Shown here: in pieces, positions 1 to 9,828 of the stretch
Position numbering within the stretch: position 1 is the first letter of the stretch
How the letters are laid out: each line of letters begins with the position of its first letter
Assembly (NCBI GenBank): GCA_030407315.1
Contig: JALQPE010002354.1
Location: 62,001 to 126,000 of the forward strand
Direction: 5' to 3'
Length of the DNA: 64,000 nucleotides
DNA from: Asparagopsis taxiformis
Taxonomy: Eukaryota; Rhodophyta; Florideophyceae; Bonnemaisoniales; Bonnemaisoniaceae
The notes under the pieces: model-generated
Told to the model about the DNA's origin: nothing
Seen by the model: the letters and a program-made list of their open reading frames with translations, nothing else
Database searches by the model: none
Translations under genes and position numbers: made by a program

Positions 1-2808
1 TGATGGACTTGAACATTGTAGCGGTGAAGCACTTCGTAATGAATGGGCGCTCCTCTGGGAAGTCGAAGGTTGGCTGGATGTACCCGCCTTTCGGTTTGCT
101 TTGACACGCTTTGCTCTCTCTGTTTCCACTTTTCGGAAAAATTCAAGTGCGCGAGGGGCATCCCCAGCCGCAGCGCATGCACTGACCATGCTTTGGTACG
201 TGAACTCGTCAGGTTCGAGTCCACGAGACTGCAACTCGCGCAACCATCTATACGCAGCTCCTAGTGCTGCGCCAGCGTCAGATTTGTGTCCCCTGTTCCT
301 CGCTACTCCTTTGATAAGCGTGTTGAATGTAAGTAAATCAGGCCGCACCCCGTTCCGTGGCATATCAATCCGTACCAAGTCTTCAGCAATTTGGGTACCG
401 TTCTCTTCAGAACTGAGGAAATCAATCACAGTATTATAGGTCACGACATCAGGACGAAGACCCGCACTTTTCATTCTTTCCAATATCATCAACGCGGCTG
501 TAAATCCTTTTCCTCGATTCGCTTTCAGATAGGCGTTGTATGCGACAACATTTGCTCTACCAGCTGCCTCCATTTCTGAGACAATAAGCTCAGCTCTCCC
601 GGCATCACATACACGAGCGAAACCGTCTACAAGCATAGTATATGTGACTGAATCTGCAGCATACCACGAAAACCCATATGTCTCTACGTACCGTCTCATC
701 TCCAGGTATAATGCAACTGCTGCATCAACATTTGGTGGGTCTAGCGATGAGTACCCACGTATAAGAGCATTGAAAAGGGCTGCATTGGCTTTGGCATTTC
801 TAGGTTGATTCGCGTTTCTACGATTGTTGTGACTTTGAGATTGAGAAATTCCACCCGAGCCTGGTAAGGTGCCTTTTCCTGAAGAAAGCGTTTGATTGGA
901 ATCATTGATTCGGCTGTTGTCCCTGCTTTGGCGACTAGACGCTCGATTAACGCATAGAGCTTTCCACTCTGCTGACCCCTTCTCAAATTCCTTGATGTCA
1001 GCATCAGTAGCAGCGTGTAGCACGCCCTCTGCAAGTGCCATTTCTTCTCTTCTGCAACAAAGATCTGCTAACGTTAACAGCGTTATGTGGTCGGCCTCTA
1101 AGCCTACAGTTCGCATTTGTTCAAGGGCCGCAAATGCATCACTCGCTGGAGCTCCGGATTCACGAAGTGCCTTCAACCTGACGTTAAAAGTTTGCACATC
1201 TGGGCGCACTGGAATAATATCACTCGACTGGGATGTAGACGAATTGTGAAAATCCACATGCGTAATATCGCGCATACGTTCCAATAGTGAAATCGCTCTC
1301 TCTGGATGTCCGCAGCGGATATAGGCATCAGCAATAGTGTTGTAAGCCACAGGAGATATCTGTAAGGCCGAGTCCGGGTCTTCATTGGCTAGGGTTGGTG
1401 ACGACTGGACACGCTCTTGCAGCACGGTGTGATGATGAAGTTGGTGCAGCAATAATGCATCTAACATTGAGACGTCGCATTGATGACGTGCTTGCTTCGC
1501 TAAAGTACAGAATGTATAAGCGTCAGGTTCTATGTTAAGACTTCTCATTTGATCATAGACATCTTGTGCATCGCGAACGCGTCCTGCAGAGACACATGCA
1601 TTAATTAGTGAGTTTAAAGTAACACGATCTGCATTGATTCCTCTGTCCTCCATTTCTTGTAGGAGACCAAAGGCTCGGCGGACGTCTTCATCTAGACCTC
1701 CAAAGCAGCTTTTAAGCATTGTATTGAAGGTGACGAGGTTGGGATCAATACCGCTGTCCTGCATTTCACGCCAAAACTCGTCGGCCTTAGCATATTGGGA
1801 GCACATTACTAGAGCATTAATAACAGCGTTGTATGTGAATAAATTTCTGGAGACCTTGGGAGCGCGGTCCAGTTCTGCCAATGTTCGCAAAGCCCCATTG
1901 AGATCCCTTCGGCGGGCATAGGCAGAGATGCGGCGATTATATTCTCGCACGGAAAGGTGGCTATTCTGACCCTGGCTTCTGCCGTTTTGAGGATTGGAAT
2001 GTAAGCCACGTCCACTCATAGGAGCATTAAGTGTAGAATTAGAATTTTTTCCTGAGCTTTGAGAAGCTCTGTTGCCATTGATAGGCGGCGAAACTTTCTT
2101 GTTTGGGTCGGCACCCTCCCCATGGGAATCGCGATTCGAAGGAGAATAACTGCGATTGGGTATGTTGGGATCCACGTCAGGTGTGGAAGCGGACGGGACG
2201 ATGACAGGGTCGTGGGAATTTTGAAAATGGGGAGCAAGTAAACGAGCAGAAGTGGAAACATTGCTAGTCGGGGCGTTAGGGCTCTTTGGAGACGGGTTAC
2301 GGCGTTTACGGCGATGCGATTTGGAGTTGAGATTGGCTTGTGGGCTCTGTTGTTGCTGATGGCGTGAATGAAGATGCGAATGCAAAGGTGGATGATGTAT
2401 AGTTTGGGCCGATTGCTGAGTAGATGGCGATGTGTGCAACTGAGCTATTTGCAATTGTGGGGCAGAGAAGCGAGGAAACAAGTCTTGTGAATGAGCGGTA
2501 AAAGAATTTGATGGAGATGGTGTCCACACCGCAGACGCGGCCCAAGGGTCGTAAGGAGGAGGCGCGCGAGCTGGAGTGAAATATGGATTTGGAAGAGGAG
2601 AAAGAGGGAAATGTACGGCATCGATGGCAGGAGAAGGCCAAGAGAGAGCGGAGGGTTTAAGTGGGGAAGGAGGGGCAGGAACGGGACCAGTGCCATGCAC
2701 GAAGCCCATCTGTGTGGGCTCGGAGTCTGGTTCGGGCTCGTCATGTAGTGCAGAGGGAGGGGATGAAAATGGTGGTCGGATGGGCATCGTAGGTTCGAAG
2801 TTGCCCAT
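1..2808 (-). CDS. Pentatricopeptide repeat (PPR) protein, C-terminus cut by window edge
   Basis: An uninterrupted minus-strand frame of 936 codons starts at the ATG at 2806-2808 and is still open at base 1. Residues 1 to about 310 are low complexity, rich in Pro, Ser, Asn, Gln and His, with no recognisable domain. From about residue 315 to the window edge I read about twelve 35-residue degenerate PPR units, for example NLFTYNAVINAL, NLVTFNTMLKSC, DVVTYNTVIDFL and DLLTFNTLIKGV, each followed by a helix ending in EM or RM plus a Gly. PPR proteins are helical-repeat, sequence-specific RNA-binding proteins that mostly act in mitochondria or plastids on processing, stability or translation of organelle transcripts. 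The extra N-terminus could hold an organelle-targeting peptide, but I see no clear presequence. No intron is needed within the visible part. The RNA target cannot be inferred. Confidence 0.88.
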   Translation of the reverse strand, partial: MGNFEPTMPIRPPFSSPPSALHDEPEPDSEPTQMGFVHGTGPVPAPPSPLKPSALSWPSPAIDAVHFPLSPLPNPYFTPARAPPPYDPWAASAVWTPSPSNSFTAHSQDLFPRFSAPQLQIAQLHTSPSTQQSAQTIHHPPLHSHLHSRHQQQQSPQANLNSKSHRRKRRNPSPKSPNAPTSNVSTSARLLAPHFQNSHDPVIVPSASTPDVDPNIPNRSYSPSNRDSHGEGADPNKKVSPPINGNRASQSSGKNSNSTLNAPMSGRGLHSNPQNGRSQGQNSHLSVREYNRRISAYARRRDLNGALRTLAELDRAPKVSRNLFTYNAVINALVMCSQYAKADEFWREMQDSGIDPNLVTFNTMLKSCFGGLDEDVRRAFGLLQEMEDRGINADRVTLNSLINACVSAGRVRDAQDVYDQMRSLNIEPDAYTFCTLAKQARHQCDVSMLDALLLHQLHHHTVLQERVQSSPTLANEDPDSALQISPVAYNTIADAYIRCGHPERAISLLERMRDITHVDFHNSSTSQSSDIIPVRPDVQTFNVRLKALRESGAPASDAFAALEQMRTVGLEADHITLLTLADLCCRREEMALAEGVLHAATDADIKEFEKGSAEWKALCVNRASSRQSRDNSRINDSNQTLSSGKGTLPGSGGISQSQSHNNRRNANQPRNAKANAALFNALIRGYSSLDPPNVDAAVALYLEMRRYVETYGFSWYAADSVTYTMLVDGFARVCDAGRAELIVSEMEAAGRANVVAYNAYLKANRGKGFTAALMILERMKSAGLRPDVVTYNTVIDFLSSEENGTQIAEDLVRIDMPRNGVRPDLLTFNTLIKGVARNRGHKSDAGAALGAAYRWLRELQSRGLEPDEFTYQSMVSACAAAGDAPRALEFFRKVETERAKRVKANRKAGTSSQPSTSQRSAHSLRSASPLQCSSPS

Positions 2809-3870
2809 TACTGGACAGAGGTTATCGTAAATGCAGCATGAGTTGTGAGCGGATAACGTGAAGAGATGGAGTTTGAAAGCGGGGAGGTATCACCGTAGAA
2901 CCGCCGATACATGTTATAGTCGGTCGGACGGTTGGTTTAGTGTGAGTCGGGCGACGTGGCAATGGACAATTTCGTTGGCAAAGAAAATGTGTGGGAGGCG
3001 GGTCGCCAAAGACAAGTGTCGAAAAATAAGTGAACCGAAAGAATGCGTCGTGAACGTCTTCGGTGCCAGCGCCGCGGATATTGTGGTGGCAACGTACAAT
3101 TCGCGTACGTAACATATGCATGATGTGGGATATTTCCATGCAGAAGCCTCCGCCATCCATATATGAGCTAATGGATGACACTGGTGCGTACATTTCGGGC
3201 GCCCAATTCTGTTGACCGCCGTAAAACGGCGGTTTTCATCGAATTGACCATCCGCTTAAAACACTGCTTCCAACAGTGTACACCCCTACACATCATAGTG
3301 TACGAGGACACGTGGGTGTCATAGCGAGCAAATTACCAATTGTCAAATACACCTCATTTCCTTCAGCGTAATTCCTACATCTTCTGGTTGCCAAAATTCC
3401 CATTTCCATTTTTGCTTGCGTCGATGGTTTATTCTTTGCCACCCATCTGAGACGCTTGATTGGGAACTTGGCTTAGTTTTAAACAGTGGAATATAATTGA
3501 CCAGTCTTTCAGTTTTAATTCAACCGATTCTTTTGACCTCTTCTCATAAAGGCACATTGTTTCTCTTCCGCTACTCACCCTTTCAGATTGCAAATCGGCG
3601 AACCTTCCCGGTCGGACCACTCAATGTCTCCTTCAGTACAGTCCATAATACGCAAAAGACTCCAATAGCGCAACGATAGCATGCATTTTCAAACCGTAGA
3701 GGCGAGTAATCCGTCCGAAAAGCTACATAAAGCAGTGGAGTATCACCCCTAAAGCTTTTAGTCTTCACAAAGGATAGAAGGATGGGGGCGGTAAAGCACC
3801 AAAAAAGGTCCCTAAACCTATATGTAGCTATTCAGTCCCTTTTAGCGGAAGTGGTGAATCTCCAAGAGGG
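2809..3870. other. Upstream region of PPR gene, no gene seen
   Basis: Only short overlapping frames occur here and none has a recognisable domain. The PPR promoter must lie in the first few hundred bases, but I cannot pick a convincing core element. A perfect inverted repeat lies at 3215-3233. Confidence 0.5.
3215..3233. repeat. Perfect 7-bp inverted repeat with 5-nt loop
   Basis: ACCGCCG and CGGCGGT flank a TAAAA loop and are followed by a run of T. It looks like a bacterial intrinsic terminator, but the context is eukaryotic and intergenic, so I record it only as a hairpin-forming repeat of unknown role. Confidence 0.5.
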
Positions 3871-3876
3871 GTGGAT

Positions 3877-4560
3877 GGTTACAATAAGGTCTAGAACTCA
3901 CAAGTGAGAGAAACAACTCTACGAGAGCGTAGCGTAATGCGATAATGGTAACCTAAGGGCTATAGGGAAGAGGATAAATCTCTAGAATTCCGGAAAAATG
4001 TCTCCCGACCCGTTAATACTTGATAGAGGAAGGTATAGGAAACTGCGTTCAGTCTGAGTTGATATCAACGGAGAGTTGAAAGGCCTCTATCTACACAAGG
4101 GCTAACTAGGGGACAGTGTTTTGTTCTTAAAGGGATCTTAGTCTCGTCTACGTGTGGGTTTTAAGTCAGCGACGAAACGTCTTTAATAACGGGTTTGGAC
4201 AGATTTGGACCTATCTTAGAAATTTCAAGCGAGTTTGATATCTTTGATCCAGAGTTCGATATGATAGTTATTGATCGTCTTAATGCGTCAAATGGCACGG
4301 GAAGGTTATCTGCTACCGAAGGGTCGAAAAATATGAAAAAATCTTGAGATATCCTGAAAGAAGCTATTGGAGCTGAGAATTGGGTAATATTTCTAGTGAT
4401 ACCTAATTAGAGACCAAATTGGAGCTGCAGAATTTCCTTGAGGGCGATTGCTGTTGCTAGAGTGTCAGTCGGGTGGCCATAAATGGTCACCGAAAACCAA
4501 ACGGGCCGGAAGAGGACGATTAGACCGTAGAAAAGATATTTATTGTAGTAATTATTTCTC
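3877..4560. repeat. Diverged repeat copy 1 (AT-rich)
   Basis: By-eye alignment to 5415-6115 is good in blocks. Shared words in order include GAACTCAC-AGTGAGAG, GCGAT--TGGTA, GAGGGCT-like, TGTCTCCC-ACCCG, TAACTAGG and CCAAATTGGAG/CCCAATTGGAG. Differences are mostly G or C in the other copy against A or T here. The family is unknown; old LTR or other transposon remnants are possible. There is no coding potential. Confidence 0.4.
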
Positions 4561-4679
4561 GCTCTGAATCGATAGAATTATCCGGAAAAAGAGTAACGAA
4601 AGCGAAAACGAGGAAAGTACCGATCCAGCCAGTAAGCTGTAGGAATAATCTCCAATCGGCGGTGATCAGCCGGATTCCG

Positions 4680-5110
4680 AAAGGAGGAAAATGGGTAATA
4701 CTCGAGGATCGGGTTCTGCAACGGCCTTCGACTAAGAAGTTGATAGAGTGGTTGAGCGGGTCTTCCAAGGGATTCCTCCGACCAGGAGTATTTCGGTCTG
4801 CCGTCCCCAACCTACTTAAAGGCTATCTGCTCGCGAATCCTCCGAACGGAGTATCTCCATGTGTGAGTCGGACCGGGTGGGGTGCGCGACTGACAGAACC
4901 GGATCTGGTCTTACTACCTCGCGTTAGGAGTCTCCTGCACAGCCGTAACTCGGTGTAACGGCGTGTCGCGGTGTGTTGTGCGGTTCACGCGCGACGGAAC
5001 ACGATTGGGAATCGTAGATCTACTCTCGCAAGAGAGGTTGCGCGCTGAAGAGCGGCTGTAAGTCGAATAGGATGTAGTCCACAATAGTGCTGACTTTATT
5101 GTAACCGTTG
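4680..5110. repeat. Diverged repeat copy 2, intermediate GC
   Basis: Partly alignable to 5490-6115. CCGTCC-CAACC-ACT followed by a TAACTAGGCG-like word recurs, and both copies end in CTGACTTTATTNTA followed by a block with GGCCAGG/CGGACTGG and GGCCAAT words. The copy appears truncated at its start. I see no coding sequence. Confidence 0.3.
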
Positions 5111-5414
5111 CGGTGAGTCACCATTTTGAATACGGTAAAGTCGGATCTCGGTTGGCCAGGACTGGTGGACCCGGCCAATCGGTGGGGTGGACCTTTTGGT
5201 CCCTAAAAATTCCCCTCTACACTGACACTTTTCGTGTACGTCTACTACAGTAAACTAATATTGACAGTATCGTTAACAATGTCGCTACTAGTATAGGATG
5301 ACGTGTACCCGCGCCGGCGTACACGTGCGGAAAGGCTCGCATCCTTGCGTTTCGCGCTACTACACGTGTGTAGGACCTTAGCCCTTTTAGATAGATTTAT
5401 CACCAAGGAGGGTT

Positions 5415-6380
5415 AGTAGATAGGGATAAGGATTCGAACTCACGAGTGAGAGCGCCAATTCCACGAGGCGGATGCCTCGTGCGATCCTGGTAGCCCGAGG
5501 GCTGTGTCGGGTGGATCGATCCCTCGGAGCCCGGACGCCTGTCTCCCAACCCGGTAGCCGGTGGTAGAGAGGGGTCCGGGACGGCTGGATCTAACCTGCC
5601 GGAGGGATCTATCGGCCGTGGCCGTCCTCAACCCACTCAAGTGTTAACTAGGCGCTTAGCGCAATGGATCCCCGTGGAGAATTGTAGTCGCCTCCACGCG
5701 TGGGTGTGCGAACAGCGTATTCCGCGACTGTGATACCACCGGCGGCAGCGGTCGAGACCGTTTGAGAAGCCCACGGGCGTTGGCTCGGTTGACCGGTTGG
5801 GGGTGCCGAACCGACAGCGCTCCCAGCCGGTAGCCTTGTTCCGGTGGGCGGAAGGCCACTCCCGGTCGCCTAGCGGCGTTAAAAGAAGCGGGAAGGTGTT
5901 CCACTACCGTGGAGACGAAGTACCCTAGGGCAATCCACGTGCACTCCCGCCGGAGGAGTCTCGCGGCGGGCAATTGGGGGCAAGTGCGAGCGATCCCCAA
6001 TTGGAGATCGAAACGGAGCGGTTGGTATCCTGGGAAGGAACTGCCGCCGCCGATTAGTTGTAAGTTAAACGACCACGGTCGAATGATTTAGAATCGAAAC
6101 GATCTGACTTTATTTTAGACTAGTGGCCAGCCAAGTGACCTTAAATGGTCAACGAGGCTGCCCGGACTGGACCAGGACCGATGGTCCTGGTCTGGCGGCC
6201 AATGGACCTTGTGGGGTGTTTATACGGCCCAGGGGCCTCACAGAGTAAATTGCTACGTTGCTACGTGTAACTAATAGAAACGGCCGGGTATAACGTACAC
6301 GTGCGCAACTGTAACGGACAGATCGAGCCCACCCGCGAACGTGTGCAACTAAGCGCGCTTAACTAATACACGTTGCAATT
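5415..6380. repeat. Diverged repeat copy 3 (GC-rich), with palindromes
   Basis: This is the GC-rich member of the three-copy family. It includes a perfect inverted repeat at 6170-6192 (GACCAGGACC, GAT, GGTCCTGGTC) and a TGACC-TTAAAT-GGTCA palindrome just before it. The flanks, including 6380-6681, hold no gene I can support. I do not recognise the family. Confidence 0.4.
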
Positions 6381-6681
6381 CCGCGGGAGGGTCCAGCGCA
6401 GGCCATCGGGCCCGGTGCCAATGCAAGGCGGCACGAGCCCATTCGCCCTTGGGCGACATCTGCATGCGACCCTTCTCTTGCGCCCTTTCCCACCTCCTGA
6501 GAGGCATCCCTTCACACCCCTTCACAACGCCATACGGGACGAGTCCCACAACGTGTCCGTGGATTCAAATGTCGATTGGCGCCAACCTTTCGGTGATCCA
6601 GCGCTCGTTGTGCCCGCTCACGGAATACCACTCGCCCTTACAGGCACGTCCCGGAGCAATACACCCGCTCAGCGACCCGAC

Positions 6682-7471
6682 TGTGGTGCAATTTATGCCG
6701 CTAACGCGAACGCGGGTTGGAGCGATACCGACGAGTTGAGTCCGCGTGCATCCGCGCTGAGTTAGTTAGTAAGCGAGCGTACGCGTGGCGAACCGATTAC
6801 GTGTCACGGTGCACCTGCGCGAACGCGTGCGATTGCAAACCCGGCGCCACGTGTAGCGATTTCGACGAATTTCCCTTTATTTCCCCTTTTTGGGTTTTTT
6901 ATGACGAAAGTCTTTTTCCCAAATATTTCCCTTTTGCGTGCGAGCGAGCGGCCGCCGGCCGGCCACGGTAGGACAGCCTGTCCTTTAGTAGTTAGCTATT
7001 AATGGTCGTTCTGCTTCGCACCTTACCAATAAACAGGCAGCATCTTCGCAGCTACGAGTTAAGCGTTTAGCGAATCGCGAGGACCGATTGCGTTACAACG
7101 TTGCGTGCGGGTTGCTCACGATCGCCGGCGTTCGCGTGCGCGCTGCGCATAAACCGATCGTCGAACCGCGTCGCACCGCGATAGCGCGCGTTGCGTCGCA
7201 CGCCACTAGGCCAGGGATTTACGACCCCTGTGTGGATCGCGTTGTGCTCGAGTTTACTCGGTGATCTCACCCTGAGATCACGGCTTGCGCCGGCCCGCGA
7301 ATCCCGTGTTGCGATCGTTCCCTACGCGTTCCGCCGTTGTACCACCCGTTCGCCAGCGCGACCGAGCGACGCGCGAACGCAAGTTCAACCAGCGCGTTAC
7401 GGTTCACCTCGCCCTGACACGGCTGCAATTCTAGAACTCCCTTAGCGATCGCCACCCCGGCTGGTCCTACA
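6682..7471 (+). mobile_element. LTR x1, solo LTR with target duplication CCGAC
   Basis: The 790-bp sequence starts TGTGGTGCAATTTA and ends GGTCCTACA. It is flanked by CCGAC on both sides (6677-6681 and 7472-7476), the 5-bp duplication expected of a Gypsy integrase, and there is no internal sequence between the duplicates. That is the signature of a solo LTR left by LTR-LTR recombination. Inside are AATAAA at 7028-7033, a possible polyadenylation signal, and the palindrome GGACAGCCTGTCC at 6971-6983. Confidence 0.85.
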
Positions 7472-8442
7472 CCGACCCCTCAGCTGGACGCTGCACCTCT
7501 GCAATTGCTTGCAGCTTCACCACTGTTTCCCACCGTGTCCCACATTTCTCCCTTGAGGATGGTGAGTCTGACTTGCATGCCGATTCGGGTTATTGTTATG
7601 TTTCTACGTGTATGCAAATGGAGGCCATGGGGAAGTATTGTACACTTTTACAGCTTTAGAAATGCGGCGAAGCCACTTGTACATGTAAATGATTTCTTTA
7701 ATCTACGCCATCACACTTATGAACTCCCAAGGGGTTCAGCTCGAGAAAGCTAGCCCAGAACCAATTTGGTGCAGCAAACACCCATTTGCTCTTTAGTTGA
7801 ACATTGCTTTTCCATTTCACTGGCGCTCGCCCTCGGAGAATTAACTCTATCGTGTCTGGGAATATACTGAACTTCCACTGGCGCTCGCGAGCGTACTTTC
7901 ATGGGTAACCCCTGTTTCGCGTCCTTTAGAACCTGTGAGGAGACCGCCTCATGACTCTTCGCCCGATCGCTACGGAAGCGGTCCCAAACTATACAATATC
8001 ATTCTGGTCGTAATTTTTTTTTGGATCTGCAGAGGAGGATTTGCATATGCAAAAATGGCTATGAAGTCTCCATGAGAGGTTTCAATATAGACAGACCTAA
8101 GTGTTGGACACATGAACCGGCTCGGAAAGTTAGCGATTAATGGAAAAGCCAATGGGCCAACGGGGTTCCGGGAGCGTTAGGAGACTCCGAAGCGCGATGA
8201 GCTAGACGCAGATGCGTGTTGTCTCGCATTATTTTACGAAACGGGCGCCAGTGGCGGACGATGCATCGATGGCAATTTACGAATTTCCGGAATTTCATAA
8301 TTTTTAAAAAATGCAAGAATTCGAAAAAATTTGAAAAAGTATAAGAACAGAAAAATAGATGTGGCGCAATTAATATCCTGCGTCGGAACCGCTAGCGAAA
8401 GCGTGAGTCGCGATGGGTCCGCATGAATCGAGACGAGTTCAG
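7472..8442. repeat. Spacer copy 1 between x and y LTRs
   Basis: This 971-bp stretch has no retrotransposon homology that I can see and no convincing gene. It starts with the CCGAC target copy and ends TTCAG before LTR y1. It recurs almost unchanged at 21710-22680 and 35943-36913. It most likely represents original flanking DNA amplified with the array. A short CACTGGCGCTCGC word occurs twice inside it. Confidence 0.6.
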
Positions 8443-9251
8443 TGTGGTGCAATTTAAGTTGGTCGATGAAATCGATGCGAGCGCGCGCGTTTACGTAAGT
8501 CCGCATGCATCCGTTTGAGTTAGTTAGTAAGCGAGCGTACGCGTGGCGTGTTGATTACGTGTCACGGAGCGTCGATGCGAGCGCGTGCGCGCGAACTTTG
8601 CCACGAACCCGCGAGCCGGTGCCACGTGTAGCGATTTCCGCGAATTTCCCTTTATTTCCCCTTTTTGGGTTTTTTTATGACGAAAGTCTTTTTCCCAAAT
8701 ATTTCCCTTTTTGCGTACGAGCGTGCGGCCGCCGCCGGCCGGACGCACAAGGACAGTCTGTCCCAATTAGTTAGCTATTAGTGGTCGCACTGCTTCGCAC
8801 CCTACCAATAAACAGTCAGCACTTTCGCAGCTACAAGTTAAGCGTTCAGCGCACCGCGAGGACCGATTGCGTTGAGCCGTTGCGTGCGGATTGCTCACGA
8901 TCGCCGACGTACGTGCGCGCACGCCGCGTTTACCGACCGTCGAACTGCGTCGCACCGCAATACTGCGCGTTGCGTCGCATACCACTAGGCCAGGGATTTA
9001 CGACCCCTGCGTGGATCGTGTTGAGCTCGAGTTTACTCGGTGATCTCACCCTGAGATCACGGCTTGCGCCGGCCCGCGAATCCCGTGTTGCGATCGATCC
9101 CTGCCCGTTCCGCCGTTGTACCACCCGATTGCCACCGCGACCGAGCGACGCGCGAAACGCAAGTTCAACAGCGCAATCCGGTTCACTACGCCCTGACACG
9201 GCAAGCGATTCTAGAACTCTCTTAGTGACCGCCATCCCGGCTGGTCCTACA
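8443..9251 (+). mobile_element. LTR y1 (5' LTR of Gypsy-B unit 1)
   Basis: The 809-bp LTR starts TGTGGTGCAATTTAAG and ends GGTCCTACA. Two bases later the primer-binding site begins. It contains the palindrome GGACAGTCTGTCC at 8751-8763 and an AATAAA near 8811. It is clearly related to LTR x but belongs to a different subfamily, with the most divergent part in the first 200 bp. Confidence 0.85.
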
Positions 9252-9253
9252 AC

Positions 9254-9271
9254 TGGTCTCTCGACCTAGAA
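9254..9271 (+). promoter_or_regulatory. Primer-binding site, Gypsy-B unit 1
   Basis: TGGTCTCTCGACCTAGAA lies 2 nt downstream of LTR y1. It starts with TGG, complementary to a tRNA CCA end. The same 18 nt follows the Gypsy-A 5' LTR. The tRNA used is not identifiable by eye. Confidence 0.7.
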
Positions 9272-9828
9272 TTGCGCAAACCGACGTGCGAACTCAGCGA
9301 AGAACAGAAACACCGCTTGGGGAAAACACGGGACGCCAAACCTATCGCTTACTCTAATTCTTCCTTTATCCGTTCGTCGTGCGCGACAGCGAGGGCGATT
9401 GACGCGTGCGCGCGTATCGCTATCCCGGAAGCGGTGCTATAGCCTCTCTGGTTTGTATAACTACCCTACCTCTACTACGACGATTCGCCGCGCGGAACGA
9501 CGCGATCGAAGACGCAGCGCGTGCGCGCGCTAGTTCGCAACCCTAACGCGGGTTCGGCGGTGCCGAAAATAGTGGGTTCGCGGACGATCGAGACCCGTCT
9601 TTGCGCATTCCGAGCGAGGAAGAAGCCCTCCTGCGAGCGAACTCGTCCCCCTCACCCTTACTACGCGCGCCCGATACGCAGACAATTTTCGGGAAGCGCT
9701 TCCCTTTTTACTCGCCAATTTTTCGACGCGCCGACGCGAGATTTTGACGCGCGTCGAATTCCCCTTTCTCCTTCCCCATCATCCCTTTTTCCCTTTTCCC
9801 TAGGCGACGATCGAACGCAACCGCGCCG
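9272..9828 (+). other. Untranslated leader of Gypsy-B unit 1
   Basis: These 557 bp between the primer-binding site and the first gag ATG hold only short overlapping frames without recognisable domains. The CCTTTTTCCCTTTTCCC tract shortly before the ATG is notable. Leader and packaging functions are likely, and no gene is called. Confidence 0.5.

Noticed and set aside
3215..3240. Hairpin plus T run resembling a Rho-independent terminator
   Set aside because: The window is eukaryotic and no gene ends at this place.
4662..4958. 98-codon plus-strand frame
   Set aside because: It falls in the diverged repeat region and has no recognisable domain.
5425..5480. Minus-strand box B-like GAGTTCGAATCC suggesting a tRNA gene
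   Set aside because: The related copy near 3895 has lost the motif, box A is poor, the spacing to box B is too short, and no acceptor stem can be formed.
6373..6765. 130-codon plus-strand frame upstream of and into LTR x1
   Set aside because: It crosses the LTR boundary and has no domain. The part inside the LTR is open by chance.
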